Source: Acinetobacter dispersus (GTDB lineage: Bacteria; Pseudomonadota; Gammaproteobacteria; Pseudomonadales; Moraxellaceae). Taken from it: 64,000 bases of DNA. Position 1 is the first letter of the stretch. The number at the start of each line of letters is the position of its first letter. The stretch is taken from NCBI RefSeq assembly GCF_009884975.1, contig NZ_CP041970.1:1674001-1738000 (forward strand). The letters are read 5' to 3'. Below, piece after piece: positions 1-8,876 of this stretch. Both the position numbers and the translations under genes were made by a program. The notes under the pieces were generated by a model. The model was given only the letters and a program-made list of their open reading frames with translations. It did no database searches and was not told where the DNA came from.

Positions 1-55
1 CAAACCTTGCTCTAATCTTAATGCGCAACAATAGGTCATCTTTCTCTCTTTACAT

Positions 56-835
56 TCAACACGCCAAAACCTGCACCACAGACATCATACTCTCTACCCC
101 ACCTTGCTCACGAATACCACGAACAGGTGCCACATCTAAATAATCACGTCCAACTGCAACGTATATATGGTTTTGGGGTGTAAATATCTGATTACTTACA
201 TCGAAACAATACCACTCATTATCCACAAAAACCTCTGCCCATGCATGACTGGCGAGGTGTGGCTGATTTTCATCGTAGATATAGCCCGAAACGTAACGTG
301 CAGGTAATTGTAATGCACGACACATGGCAATTAATATATGTGCGTGGTCTTGGCACACTCCTTGACCCGCATAAAAGGCATCAATAGCTGAGGTCGTAAC
401 CGAGGTGCTTTCAGGTTGATATGGAACTTGTTGTAAGATTTTTTCTGATAAAACAATCAAATGGTGGCGGTCTTTTACAGTAACAATCGAATGCGCAAAA
501 TCCGTCATGGTCAGGTCACAGCAGGTCATTGCCGTGCGTTGTAAAAACAGTAATGCTGAAACATCTGTCTCAAAATAACCCAACTCAGTCGCATGCAAAT
601 CCACTACACCCTGTGCCATGATGGTTAAATAACGATAATCATGGCGTTGCGTTGCGGTAATCCATAGGTTATTAAACGCATCACGTTGACACGAATACTG
701 TCCTGGCACGCTGATATGCCAATTCTCTACACTCTGATGCCGTGAACTTTGTGGCATCATTTTGATGGATTGGACACTGTTCCGCGCAATCTCAGTGTAT
801 TGATAATGCGTTTGGTGATTCACCATAAGTTTCAT
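56..835 (-). CDS. Transglutaminase-like cysteine protease family protein
   Basis: Predicted cytoplasmic transglutaminase/protease-fold enzyme of 259 residues. The N-terminal half (about 1-90) looks like the bacterial transglutaminase N-terminal beta domain. The C-terminal half carries the papain-like core: a Cys near residue 161 in GVCQDHAH, a His near 197 in SHAWAEV, and an Asp near 212 in CFDV, so the catalytic triad is intact. There is no signal peptide. The start codon overlaps the stop of the alpha-E gene upstream (ATGA-type overlap), so the two are translationally coupled. Families of this kind recur beside alpha-E and circularly permuted ATP-grasp genes and are thought to act on peptides or isopeptide bonds; the substrate is unknown. 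Confidence 0.85.
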   Translation of the reverse strand: MKLMVNHQTHYQYTEIARNSVQSIKMMPQSSRHQSVENWHISVPGQYSCQRDAFNNLWITATQRHDYRYLTIMAQGVVDLHATELGYFETDVSALLFLQRTAMTCCDLTMTDFAHSIVTVKDRHHLIVLSEKILQQVPYQPESTSVTTSAIDAFYAGQGVCQDHAHILIAMCRALQLPARYVSGYIYDENQPHLASHAWAEVFVDNEWYCFDVSNQIFTPQNHIYVAVGRDYLDVAPVRGIREQGGVESMMSVVQVLAC

Positions 836-1434
836 GAGGATGCCTCAAATTGATTTTCCAATTTATAGGTAAATGCATAAAACTGATTTAAATATGGCTG
901 TTCTTTTAATGTCTCCCAACACGGTTGTAAGTCTTGCCATCCCAAATGATATAACCGCTCAATGGTTGGATCAATCGCATCAAAGACAGCATGTGTATTG
1001 TGTTGAAACCGAAAATAGGTATCAATTTGCTCAATACATTGCCCAATATGAAAAAATAGAAAAATATCTTCTTGCTCAGCTTTCAGAATCTCACAACAGC
1101 TATGTACCACATCCTGAATGGCCAATCCATCTGCTGCCACATTTTTGATCAGATAATTAAGTTCTGCATACGCCTGTGCGGTTAATAATCCCCTCAACTC
1201 CTGAATATTGTCCCGCGCAATCTCAAGCTGACTCAATAAAGAATAAGGCTGCTGACGATCTAACATAAATTGATTCAAGTTTTCTGCATTATCAATATGT
1301 AAACAAAGTGCCTGTGCAAATTCTGATGCCTGATAATTATCATCAAAAGGTAAATGTCCTGCCACATGACCAATACGGAATAAATAACGTCCTAACCAAT
1401 AAATATGTTGAGCGCTTGAGCTAAGTAAAAGCAT
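832..1434 (-). CDS. Short alpha-E domain protein (DUF403-like)
   Basis: A 200-residue, mostly helical protein beginning with a form of the alpha-E signature (LSSSAQHIYWLGRYLFRIGH, comparable to the family's LSRxAxxLYWxxRYxERAE). Family members are usually about 300 residues, so this copy is clearly short, and the usual Glu of the RYxER motif is replaced (RYLFRIG). It follows the ATP-grasp gene and overlaps the transglutaminase gene by 4 bases. A good GGAGG ribosome site precedes the ATG. Known alpha-E proteins have no established biochemical activity; the conserved trio suggests a shared peptide-modifying role. It may be a reduced but still coupled member of the trio. Confidence 0.75.
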   Translation of the reverse strand: MLLLSSSAQHIYWLGRYLFRIGHVAGHLPFDDNYQASEFAQALCLHIDNAENLNQFMLDRQQPYSLLSQLEIARDNIQELRGLLTAQAYAELNYLIKNVAADGLAIQDVVHSCCEILKAEQEDIFLFFHIGQCIEQIDTYFRFQHNTHAVFDAIDPTIERLYHLGWQDLQPCWETLKEQPYLNQFYAFTYKLENQFEASS

Positions 1435-1465
1435 AAATTTCCTCCCTTTTCTTAATATTCAGTCA

Positions 1466-1498
1466 CACAGCCCGCGTTGTTATCATCTTCGGGCTGTG
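1466..1498 (-). other. Intercistronic hairpin between ATP-grasp and alpha-E genes
   Basis: A perfect 9-bp inverted repeat (CACAGCCCG at 1466-1474, CGGGCTGTG at 1490-1498) with a 15-base loop lies in the 72-base gap between the two minus-strand genes. No T-run follows on the minus strand, so it is unlikely to be a simple terminator. It could stabilise or process the operon mRNA and set the ratio of the ATP-grasp protein to the proteins behind it. Confidence 0.5.
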
Positions 1499-1506
1499 GA
1501 TATGGT

Positions 1507-3057
1507 TCAGGAACGTAAGGTTTCAACCACCCATGTATCTTTAATTCCACCACCTTGAGAAGAGTTCACCACGAGAGAGCCTGCTTGCATGGCAACACGT
1601 GTTAAGCCACCCGGCACAATTTCAGTTCGATAAGGTGAGCTGAGTACAAAAGGTCTTAAATCAATATGTCGCTCAGCAACGCCTTCTGCTGTCATTGTTG
1701 GAGCGACTGAAAGAGCTAAAGTTGGTTGTGCAATGTATAAATGTGGCGTCTCAATCAGTTTCTGTCTAAAGCAATCGATCTGTTGTTGATCTGCTTGAGG
1801 ACCAATCAACATGCCATAACCACCTGAGCCTTGTGCTTCTTTCACCACTAATTTTTCTAAATTACAGAGCACATAATCCAGCTGTTCCGCCTCTCGACAT
1901 TGATAAGTTGGCACATTATTTAAAATAGGTACTTCACCTAAATAAAACTGAATCATCTGATCGACATATGGATAAATCGATTTGTCATCTGCCACCCCTG
2001 TTCCTGGTGCATTGGCAATCACAACATTATGCTGTAGATAAGCAGACATCAGTCCAGGCACACCCAAAGTGCTGTCAGGTCTAAAACTAAGAGGATCTAG
2101 GAATTCATCATCAACACGGCGATAGATAACGTCTACCTGTTGGCGACCACGAATAGTTTTGACGAAAACCTTATCATCTTCTACATACAGATCTCGACTG
2201 GTCACCAGTGGTACATCCATTTCACGCGCTAGAAATGAATGTTCATAATAGGCACTGTTAAAACGCCCAGGTGTTAGCACCACAATTAATGGCTGATCGA
2301 CATAAGCATTTTCTTCGAGGATCGCCCTTAACAAACTTGGATATTGCTCAATCCCCTGTAAATTATTACTGCTACACAGATCTGGCATCAATTTCTGACT
2401 GATTTTGCGACTTTCCAGCATATAAGATACACCTGATGGTGTGCGTAGGTTATCTTCCAATACAAAGAAATCGCCTTGCCCGTCACGGATGATATCGATG
2501 CCACTAATTTGTGAATAAACCTTGCCTTTCAACTGGTGCTTTAGCATATGCGGCTGAAATGCTTCGTGCGCAATCACTTGTTCTGCGGGAATCAAACCTT
2601 CTTTTAAAATATGCTGTCCATGATAAATATCATCTAGAAATAAATTTAATGCTTTGACTCGTTGTGCACAGCCCGTCGCGATCTTTTCCCATTGCTTCTT
2701 TTCAATCACACGCGGTATCAAATCGTAAGGAATGGTACGCTCAGCACCCTCCTGATCACCATAAACATTAAAAGTAATACCTTGATATAAGAAATGCTGT
2801 TTTGCTTGTGCTTCTAGAATTTTTAAATCGTCAAGACTACGAATACTCAACCATTGCTCAATTTTTTTGGACGCTTCACCGTTAAAACTTTTGTCATCTA
2901 ACATTTCATTGAAAAATTGTGATTTAAGTTGCTCAAATAAATTGGTGGTCACATTGAGCTGCGAAATAAATGTAGAGGTATCAACGGACGCCGCTGGATT
3001 GGGTTCTGGTGCGTAATAATCTGTGCTGATATGTAGGTTGTGTTCTTGTTCTGACAT
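1507..3057 (-). CDS. Circularly permuted ATP-grasp protein (DUF404/DUF407 type)
   Basis: A 516-residue predicted ATP-dependent carboxylate-amine ligase of the circularly permuted ATP-grasp family. Visible family blocks include PYDLIPRVIEKKQWEKI near residue 110, the FFVLEDNLRTPSGVSYMLE segment, VDVIYRRVDDEFLDPL in the middle, and the VVKEAQGSGGYGM nucleotide-binding stretch towards the C-terminus. It is the first gene of the operon that continues into the alpha-E and transglutaminase genes. Such trios are predicted to make or modify small peptides in the cytoplasm, but no product is established. A WYL regulator is transcribed divergently 212 bases away and may control the operon; this is inference. 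Confidence 0.9.
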   Translation of the reverse strand: MSEQEHNLHISTDYYAPEPNPAASVDTSTFISQLNVTTNLFEQLKSQFFNEMLDDKSFNGEASKKIEQWLSIRSLDDLKILEAQAKQHFLYQGITFNVYGDQEGAERTIPYDLIPRVIEKKQWEKIATGCAQRVKALNLFLDDIYHGQHILKEGLIPAEQVIAHEAFQPHMLKHQLKGKVYSQISGIDIIRDGQGDFFVLEDNLRTPSGVSYMLESRKISQKLMPDLCSSNNLQGIEQYPSLLRAILEENAYVDQPLIVVLTPGRFNSAYYEHSFLAREMDVPLVTSRDLYVEDDKVFVKTIRGRQQVDVIYRRVDDEFLDPLSFRPDSTLGVPGLMSAYLQHNVVIANAPGTGVADDKSIYPYVDQMIQFYLGEVPILNNVPTYQCREAEQLDYVLCNLEKLVVKEAQGSGGYGMLIGPQADQQQIDCFRQKLIETPHLYIAQPTLALSVAPTMTAEGVAERHIDLRPFVLSSPYRTEIVPGGLTRVAMQAGSLVVNSSQGGGIKDTWVVETLRS

Positions 3058-3179
3058 AGAAACCTCGTCTCATCATTTATTTATATCTAAAGGAAGCAAT
3101 TTCAATGCCACTTATACAAAATGATCAATTTTCAACCAGACTTAGAATATTTAAGCAAAACTAGGGTCATTTCAGTCGT

Positions 3180-3264
3180 AAATACGTAATCTAGATAGGA
3201 TGGACTTGATAATTAAGTATAGTTTTTTTATTGTGTCAGCTTTAGACCATTGAATTACGTATTT
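3180..3264. promoter_or_regulatory. Pair of inverted 11-bp sites in the divergent intergenic region
   Basis: AAATACGTAAT at 3180-3190 is exactly inverted as ATTACGTATTT at 3254-3264. Each copy contains the palindrome TACGTA. The sites flank the promoter region between the ATP-grasp operon and the WYL gene; the second ends 5 bases before the WYL start codon. The arrangement suits binding by a regulator such as the adjacent WYL protein, possibly as autorepressor. The link is inferred. Confidence 0.45.
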
Positions 3265-3269
3265 CGCTT

Positions 3270-4280
3270 ATGTCATCCATACAAGAAAAAGAAACATCCA
3301 ATAGCCTTTATCGCCAATGGCAAATCTTATCCCGCCTTTCTACTGGGAAATGGATGGGCACACGCGAATTACAAGAAATATTAGAACGCGAAGGCATTGA
3401 TATCAGTCTGCGTACCATTCAGCGTGATTTAAATCAAATTGCTCAGCGTTTCCCAATCGAGAGTAATAAAACCGTACCACAAGGCTGGCGTTGGCGTTCA
3501 GACGCACCAATTCAAAGCTTGCCCCACATGACCAGCTCGCAAGCAGTTACGTTTATGATGGTCGAAGAGCATTTACGTCACTTACTTCCACCAAGCTTAT
3601 TAGAAGAAATGACACCTTGGTTTGATCTGGCTAAACGTAGCCTATCGACACAAAATAATGTTCGACAATGGATCAACCGTGTTCGTATTGTACCGGCGAC
3701 ACAACCCTTGATTCCGCCTGTTGTCGACAAACATGCACAACAAGCGATTTATGAAGGTTTATTACAAGACAAACAGATCGAATGTATTTATCGCGCCCGT
3801 ACCCATCAAGGCGAAGATAAGACCTATATCCTCAATCCGCTGGCTTTGGTTCAAAAAGGTGCAGTGATTTATTTAATCTGTACCCGAAATGATAAAACTG
3901 AAGTACAAACCTTCGCCTTGCACCGCTTTAAAGCAGCAACGGTATTGGAAAGTCGCGCCTTACATCCTGTGAACTTTGAAATTGATAATTATATTGAATC
4001 AGGTGCATTGGGTTTCCGTGTTGACTACAGCAAGCCAACCGAACAAATTCATTTAAAACTGACCATGACCGAGAGTACAGCCAAGAGTTTCTACGAAAGC
4101 CAGCTGAGTAAGGATCAAATCATCCAACATCTAGAAGAAAACATTGTCGAAGTCTCTGCAACTGTTCCATTTACCTCACAACTGGTGTGGTGGCTCAGAA
4201 GTTTTGGTAAGAAAATGCTGAATATTGAACCCGCTGCCGTTTATAACGCAGTGAGAGAGATTGAAGAGCAAGCCCAATAA
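3270..4280 (+). CDS. WYL-domain transcriptional regulator
   Basis: A 336-residue cytoplasmic regulator with an N-terminal winged helix-turn-helix (about 12-70; GTRELQEILEREGIDISLRT then IQRDLNQIA resembles the DeoR-like HTH of WYL proteins) and a central WYL-type domain (about 160-235; IECIYRAR, LNPLALVQKGAVIYLICTR) followed by a WCX-like C-terminal extension. WYL proteins bind small ligands or nucleic acid and act as repressors or activators. It is divergent from the ATP-grasp/alpha-E/transglutaminase operon, and a pair of inverted 11-bp sites lies between them. A strong terminator follows immediately after the stop codon. No fixed gene name is recognised. Confidence 0.9.
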   Translation: MSSIQEKETSNSLYRQWQILSRLSTGKWMGTRELQEILEREGIDISLRTIQRDLNQIAQRFPIESNKTVPQGWRWRSDAPIQSLPHMTSSQAVTFMMVEEHLRHLLPPSLLEEMTPWFDLAKRSLSTQNNVRQWINRVRIVPATQPLIPPVVDKHAQQAIYEGLLQDKQIECIYRARTHQGEDKTYILNPLALVQKGAVIYLICTRNDKTEVQTFALHRFKAATVLESRALHPVNFEIDNYIESGALGFRVDYSKPTEQIHLKLTMTESTAKSFYESQLSKDQIIQHLEENIVEVSATVPFTSQLVWWLRSFGKKMLNIEPAAVYNAVREIEEQAQ

Positions 4281-4282
4281 AA

Positions 4283-4310
4283 AAGAGAACCTTTCGGTTC
4301 TCTTCGATTT
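4283..4310 (+). terminator. Rho-independent terminator after the WYL gene
   Basis: Perfect 9-bp stem AAGAGAACC / GGTTCTCTT with a 4-base loop, starting three bases after the stop codon and followed by a T-rich tract. Confidence 0.85.
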
Positions 4311-4353
4311 TTTATAAATTTTATTATCAAACACTCAGTATTATTTTTATTCT

Positions 4354-4482
4354 TTAAATGTTCAAACCAACCTCTCTCCCCGCCTTGATCAAAATTGGTT
4401 TGTACCTTTTTAAGCGCTTAGATTTAAATTAACATCGGCACGCTAATTCATAGCCATTGTAGCGGATTCTCTTTTTAGTCAT
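4354..4482 (-). pseudogene. Possible remnant of a small protein gene (in-frame stop)
   Basis: In the 325-base gap between the WYL gene and the monooxygenase gene, the minus strand has an ATG at 4482 preceded by an AGAGGG ribosome site. It opens 17 codons (MTKKRIRYNGYELACRC), stops at TAA 4429-4431, then continues in the same frame for 24 further sensible, basic codons (ending KAGREVGLNI) to a second TAA at 4354. Two adjacent in-frame open stretches suggest a small basic protein gene broken by one nonsense mutation, or simply a real 17-residue peptide. The family is not recognised. The remainder of the gap holds only the WYL terminator. Confidence 0.3.
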
Positions 4483-4605
4483 GGTTAAACCCTCTTTGTT
4501 TGAACGTAGAATCACTATAACGAGGATTTTTTAGACTGTGAAATAACAAAGATTGGAATCAAAATCTAATTTTTTGCTATCGCTGATCTTTGCGTCAAAA
4601 TCAAC

Positions 4606-4926
4606 TTATTCATCTTCTTTTTTATCAGATAATAAAACTTCGAAGCGATACAGATGCGTAAAACGCCCAGCCTGTATTTGATATTGATCAACCTGAGGCA
4701 CTAATTTTTGGAAATGCTCCGACTGTACATGTAAATCCAGTGCTTCACGATCAACCCATTCTTCGATAAAAACAAAATGCCCTTTTTGTTTATGGTCATG
4801 ATAAAGATCATAGGCAATACATCCAGCCTCAGCTTTAGTTTTCTCAACAAGTTCTTGATACAACGGCAACACCATATCGATATGTTCTGGTTGAATAAAA
4901 TCTTCAGCAATCAGTTTTAAGGTCAT
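4606..4926 (-). CDS. Antibiotic biosynthesis monooxygenase (ABM) domain protein, putative quinol monooxygenase
   Basis: A 106-residue single-domain protein of the ABM / YgiN-like fold (ferredoxin-like alpha-beta dimer). Typical features are the EAGCIAYDLYHD strand, the FVFIEEWVDREALDLHVQSEHF helix-strand segment with its EEW and H...H pattern, and a final hydrophobic strand. Members of this family oxidise quinols or phenolics without cofactor, or act in oxidative-stress handling; the substrate cannot be read from sequence. It lies downstream of purA, separated from it by a strong terminator, so it probably has its own promoter. The acidic lysine-rich tail (SDKKEDE) is unremarkable. Confidence 0.8.
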   Translation of the reverse strand: MTLKLIAEDFIQPEHIDMVLPLYQELVEKTKAEAGCIAYDLYHDHKQKGHFVFIEEWVDREALDLHVQSEHFQKLVPQVDQYQIQAGRFTHLYRFEVLLSDKKEDE

Positions 4927-4956
4927 TTAACACGCTCTCCCTAAATATTTCCCATA

Positions 4957-4988
4957 AAAAAAGCTCTCAAATTCATGAGAGCTTTTTT
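4957..4988. terminator. Terminator downstream of purA
   Basis: AAAAAAGCTCTCA / TGAGAGCTTTTTT inverted repeat (stem AAAAAAGCTCTCA with loop AATTCA). Both strands end in T-runs. On the minus strand it lies 15 bases beyond the purA stop codon. Confidence 0.85.
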
Positions 4989-5002
4989 GTCATCGATTCA
5001 GC

Positions 5003-6337
<1,335 letters not shown>

Positions 6338-6380
6338 TCATGCTGTTAAAATTGGAAACCAAGTCTTAAAAACTTGGCAA

Positions 6381-7547
6381 TTAAATTTTTTCAATCACCC
6401 ACTGCCCATTTTGAGACGCCAACTGATGGGTCGCATAAGGCACTGAGCTTAAATCATCATTACCCAACAACTGCACCACACGTGAACCTTTGCCACGTAC
6501 ATCTGCAATTGCATTTAATAAATCTTGATCATTGCCTTTCGGTGCAACCACAGTTTCAATTTCTACAAACTGTGTCGCGCCTAAAGCATATAAATCACAA
6601 CTAAATCCAGTTGCTGGACGCGCACGTCCAAAATGCTCACCAATACCATCATAACGACCACCTTGAGCCAATGGTGCGGCACGATTCGGTGCGTAAATGG
6701 CATACATCAAACCTGTATGATAGTGATAGCTGCGTAACTCAACCACATCTATCCCAATGTTCAGATTCGACCAACGTGACTGGATTTGCGCTAATGTAGA
6801 TTTCAAAGCAGCTAATGCATTTTTGAAATCCGCATCATTTAAAATATCTTGGCTTAAATGCGTTTCTAGTGCATCGAGGTCACTTGCATAACGACCTAAT
6901 GCATAAAAATCTGCACCCATCGCTAAATCTTGAGTGAATTCTTCTAACTCTGGGAAAGCTTTACGCTGATATAAATCAGAAAGTTCACTTTCGGTATTTT
7001 TATTTAAGCCAGCGCGTTTAACCAGACTACGGAATAAACCGACATGACCTAAATCTAAATGAGCACCCTCTAAAGTATGGGTATGCTCAATTAACGCCAA
7101 CATGACGTTGATCATTTCAACATCTGCTTCGATGCTGTCATGACCATACAACTCTGCACCTAACTGCAAAGGCGCACGTGTTGCATTGAAATTCTGTGGT
7201 TTGGTATGCAAGACTGAACCTGCATAGCAATAACGTGCTACGCCTTCAATTGGTCGAACATGAGCATCTATACGCGCAACCTGCGGCGTCATATCCGCAC
7301 GCACACCGAGTAAACGGCCAGACAGTTGATCAATAACTTTGAAGGTAACTAAATCTAAATCTTGATTAGATTCTGAAAGTAGCGAGAGCGATTCGATGTA
7401 TTCAATAAATGGCGTATACACCAATTGATAACCTCGAACTGCGAGGAAATCTAACGCTTCTCGACGCAAGGTTTCAACAACTTGCGCTTGTTCTGGCAAT
7501 ACATCTGCTACCCCGTCAGGGAGCAACCATGTCTCTGAAATGGCCAT
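6381..7547 (-). CDS. hisZ: ATP phosphoribosyltransferase regulatory subunit
   Basis: HisZ is a catalytically dead histidyl-tRNA synthetase paralogue that pairs with short-form HisG to make ATP phosphoribosyltransferase, the first step of histidine synthesis. The 388-residue protein keeps class II synthetase motifs (LPDGVADVLPEQA near the start; VTFKVIDQLSGRLLGVRADMTPQVARI as motif 2-like; LAQGGRYDGIGEHFG late) and lacks the anticodon-binding domain of HisS. It is upstream of purA on the same strand. In the 5' leader on the minus strand sits a terminator-like hairpin (7611-7629) left by whatever was transcribed upstream. Confidence 0.96.
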   Translation of the reverse strand: MAISETWLLPDGVADVLPEQAQVVETLRREALDFLAVRGYQLVYTPFIEYIESLSLLSESNQDLDLVTFKVIDQLSGRLLGVRADMTPQVARIDAHVRPIEGVARYCYAGSVLHTKPQNFNATRAPLQLGAELYGHDSIEADVEMINVMLALIEHTHTLEGAHLDLGHVGLFRSLVKRAGLNKNTESELSDLYQRKAFPELEEFTQDLAMGADFYALGRYASDLDALETHLSQDILNDADFKNALAALKSTLAQIQSRWSNLNIGIDVVELRSYHYHTGLMYAIYAPNRAAPLAQGGRYDGIGEHFGRARPATGFSCDLYALGATQFVEIETVVAPKGNDQDLLNAIADVRGKGSRVVQLLGNDDLSSVPYATHQLASQNGQWVIEKI

Positions 7548-7607
7548 GTTCCAAACCTAAAATCTGTTCAATGTGGAAGCATCCACACAAAAAGCAACCA
7601 CATAAAA

Positions 7608-7629
7608 AAATCGGGTGAATGCCCGATTC
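7608..7629 (-). terminator. Minus-strand terminator upstream of hisZ
   Basis: AATCGGG / CCCGATT inverted repeat with a 6-base loop. Read on the minus strand it is followed by a run of seven T. It ends transcription coming from the right, about 60 bases before hisZ, yet the nearest minus-strand gene upstream ends more than 330 bases away. Confidence 0.6.
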
Positions 7630-7962
7630 AGCGTAGTGTAGCACGAAGATTTCTGTGATGCACCTTCGAATTTGAATAAATCTTTCTAGTTTAATGCCTT
7701 ATTCACTTAATCACTGAGGTAAAATTAATGAGTAGATTCAATAGATTGAAACTAATCACTGAGAGTATAAGTCCATATTCTTGTCGCTAAGAACTGCCTA
7801 ACATCTGAACTATTGCCCTGCTTGCAATTGATCAAGTTTGATTTTTACAACATTGATTGCTTGGGAGTTACATGCCAGCCTGCCTTTCCGAAATTCCGAG
7901 CCTTTTAAGCAGCGATTACTCAAAATAAATGAAACGCCTTAAGGTCTTGTTGTTAGCTCATA
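7630..7962. other. Gene-poor stretch with direct repeats beside the GNAT gene
   Basis: No credible gene is seen in these 333 bases. TAATCACTGAG occurs twice in direct orientation, at 7708-7718 and 7753-7763 (45-base spacing). Read on the minus strand, an AGCTAAC-like motif lies three bases past the GNAT stop codon (about 7952-7958) and GTTAGGC lies at 7797-7803. That resembles the two ends of an integron attC site, but the 162-base span is long and the internal palindrome is weak. Confidence 0.35.
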
Positions 7963-8466
7963 TTAAAAAATCACACATTCCATTTTTTGACTTCTTTCAC
8001 CTGAACTCAGGGCTAAAGATTCCCATTCAGGTATAAACACAAAATCATGCCTAGAATATAAATAGACTGCTCGCTCATTTTTTGGAGATACGCTTAATAC
8101 AATCCTAGAGTGACATTTAGAAACGGCTAAATTCTTAATCGCAGAAACCAGCAGATCAGCTATACCACTGCCACGAAATATAGGATTAACCCACATCGCG
8201 ATCACATTAAATTCATGTACAGCGTTTTGAGTTCCACCAATAATCCCAATTGCCCGATCCCCTTTAATTGCTAAAACATATTGAAATTTAGTCTTTTGTG
8301 AGGCACGGTCACGCCATTCTGATTCACTATATTTCTCTGTAGTCGCATAATTAGCAGCGAAAACATCTGGACTATCAAGCAGCGACTCTAAACGAACGGT
8401 TTTAAGGATTTTCCAATCCTCCTCGGTGGTGAGACGAACCACCAATTCCTCCAAGTCTGGACTCAT
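7963..8466 (-). CDS. GNAT family N-acetyltransferase
   Basis: A 167-residue GCN5-related acetyltransferase that would move an acetyl group from acetyl-CoA to an amine. The fold markers are the beta4 strand with AMWVNPIFRGSGIADLLV (acetyl-CoA pyrophosphate loop, RGSGIA for the consensus R/QxxGxG/A) around residues 110-130, the VLSVSPKNERAVYLYSRHDF segment and the C-terminal GERSQKMECVIF strand. The substrate is unknown. It stands alone between hisZ and a small membrane-protein gene with non-coding DNA behind it, which suggests a local insertion; the flank has weak integron-cassette-like ends. It could equally be an ordinary stand-alone acetyltransferase. Confidence 0.85.
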   Translation of the reverse strand: MSPDLEELVVRLTTEEDWKILKTVRLESLLDSPDVFAANYATTEKYSESEWRDRASQKTKFQYVLAIKGDRAIGIIGGTQNAVHEFNVIAMWVNPIFRGSGIADLLVSAIKNLAVSKCHSRIVLSVSPKNERAVYLYSRHDFVFIPEWESLALSSGERSQKMECVIF

Positions 8467-8530
8467 TCAATACCTCGAACTTATCTCGAATCTGAATTTT
8501 TATAAAAGACTCTTAGAGTTAGCTTAATAT

Positions 8531-8836
8531 TTATTCAGTTCCTTTCCCGCCTTTTACTACGATTTCTAGCAAATTCACCATTTCAACATTTTGTTTTTCT
8601 AAGGCAGCAATATTTGCCACAGTTCGATCTAGAACCTCTTGTTGCACATGCATCTTCTTGGCCAGATCTTGCATGATTTCCAAACTCTTTTTCAGATGCA
8701 ACTCTAAATGCACAACTTTTTCTTCAAGTTGCAAAACTTGAACGTCTTGGTTTGGTACTTCTACATTTTTAAACTGCAGCCAGAATAAAAACACAACCGC
8801 TGCCAATAAAACAGCAATAAATCCCCAGATCAACAT
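8531..8836 (-). CDS. Small membrane-anchored coiled-coil protein
   Basis: About 101 residues with one N-terminal transmembrane helix (roughly 3-22: LIWGFIAVLLAAVVFLFWLQ) followed by a long amphipathic coiled coil rich in L, V, E and K (about 35-90). The ATG at 8836 is preferred over the TTG one codon upstream because GGAG lies 9 bases before it. The family is not recognised. The topology suggests a short cytoplasmic or periplasmic rod anchored in the inner membrane. It sits 40 bases downstream of the GAPDH-like gene on the same strand and may be co-transcribed with it. Confidence 0.65.
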   Translation of the reverse strand: MLIWGFIAVLLAAVVFLFWLQFKNVEVPNQDVQVLQLEEKVVHLELHLKKSLEIMQDLAKKMHVQQEVLDRTVANIAALEKQNVEMVNLLEIVVKGGKGTE

Positions 8837-8876
8837 CAATTATTACTCCACATTATTTTTTATATTTTATTAAAAA

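Noticed and set aside
873..1148. 91-codon plus-strand frame inside the alpha-E gene
   Set aside because: It is antisense to a gene with family similarity and has no start signal of its own.
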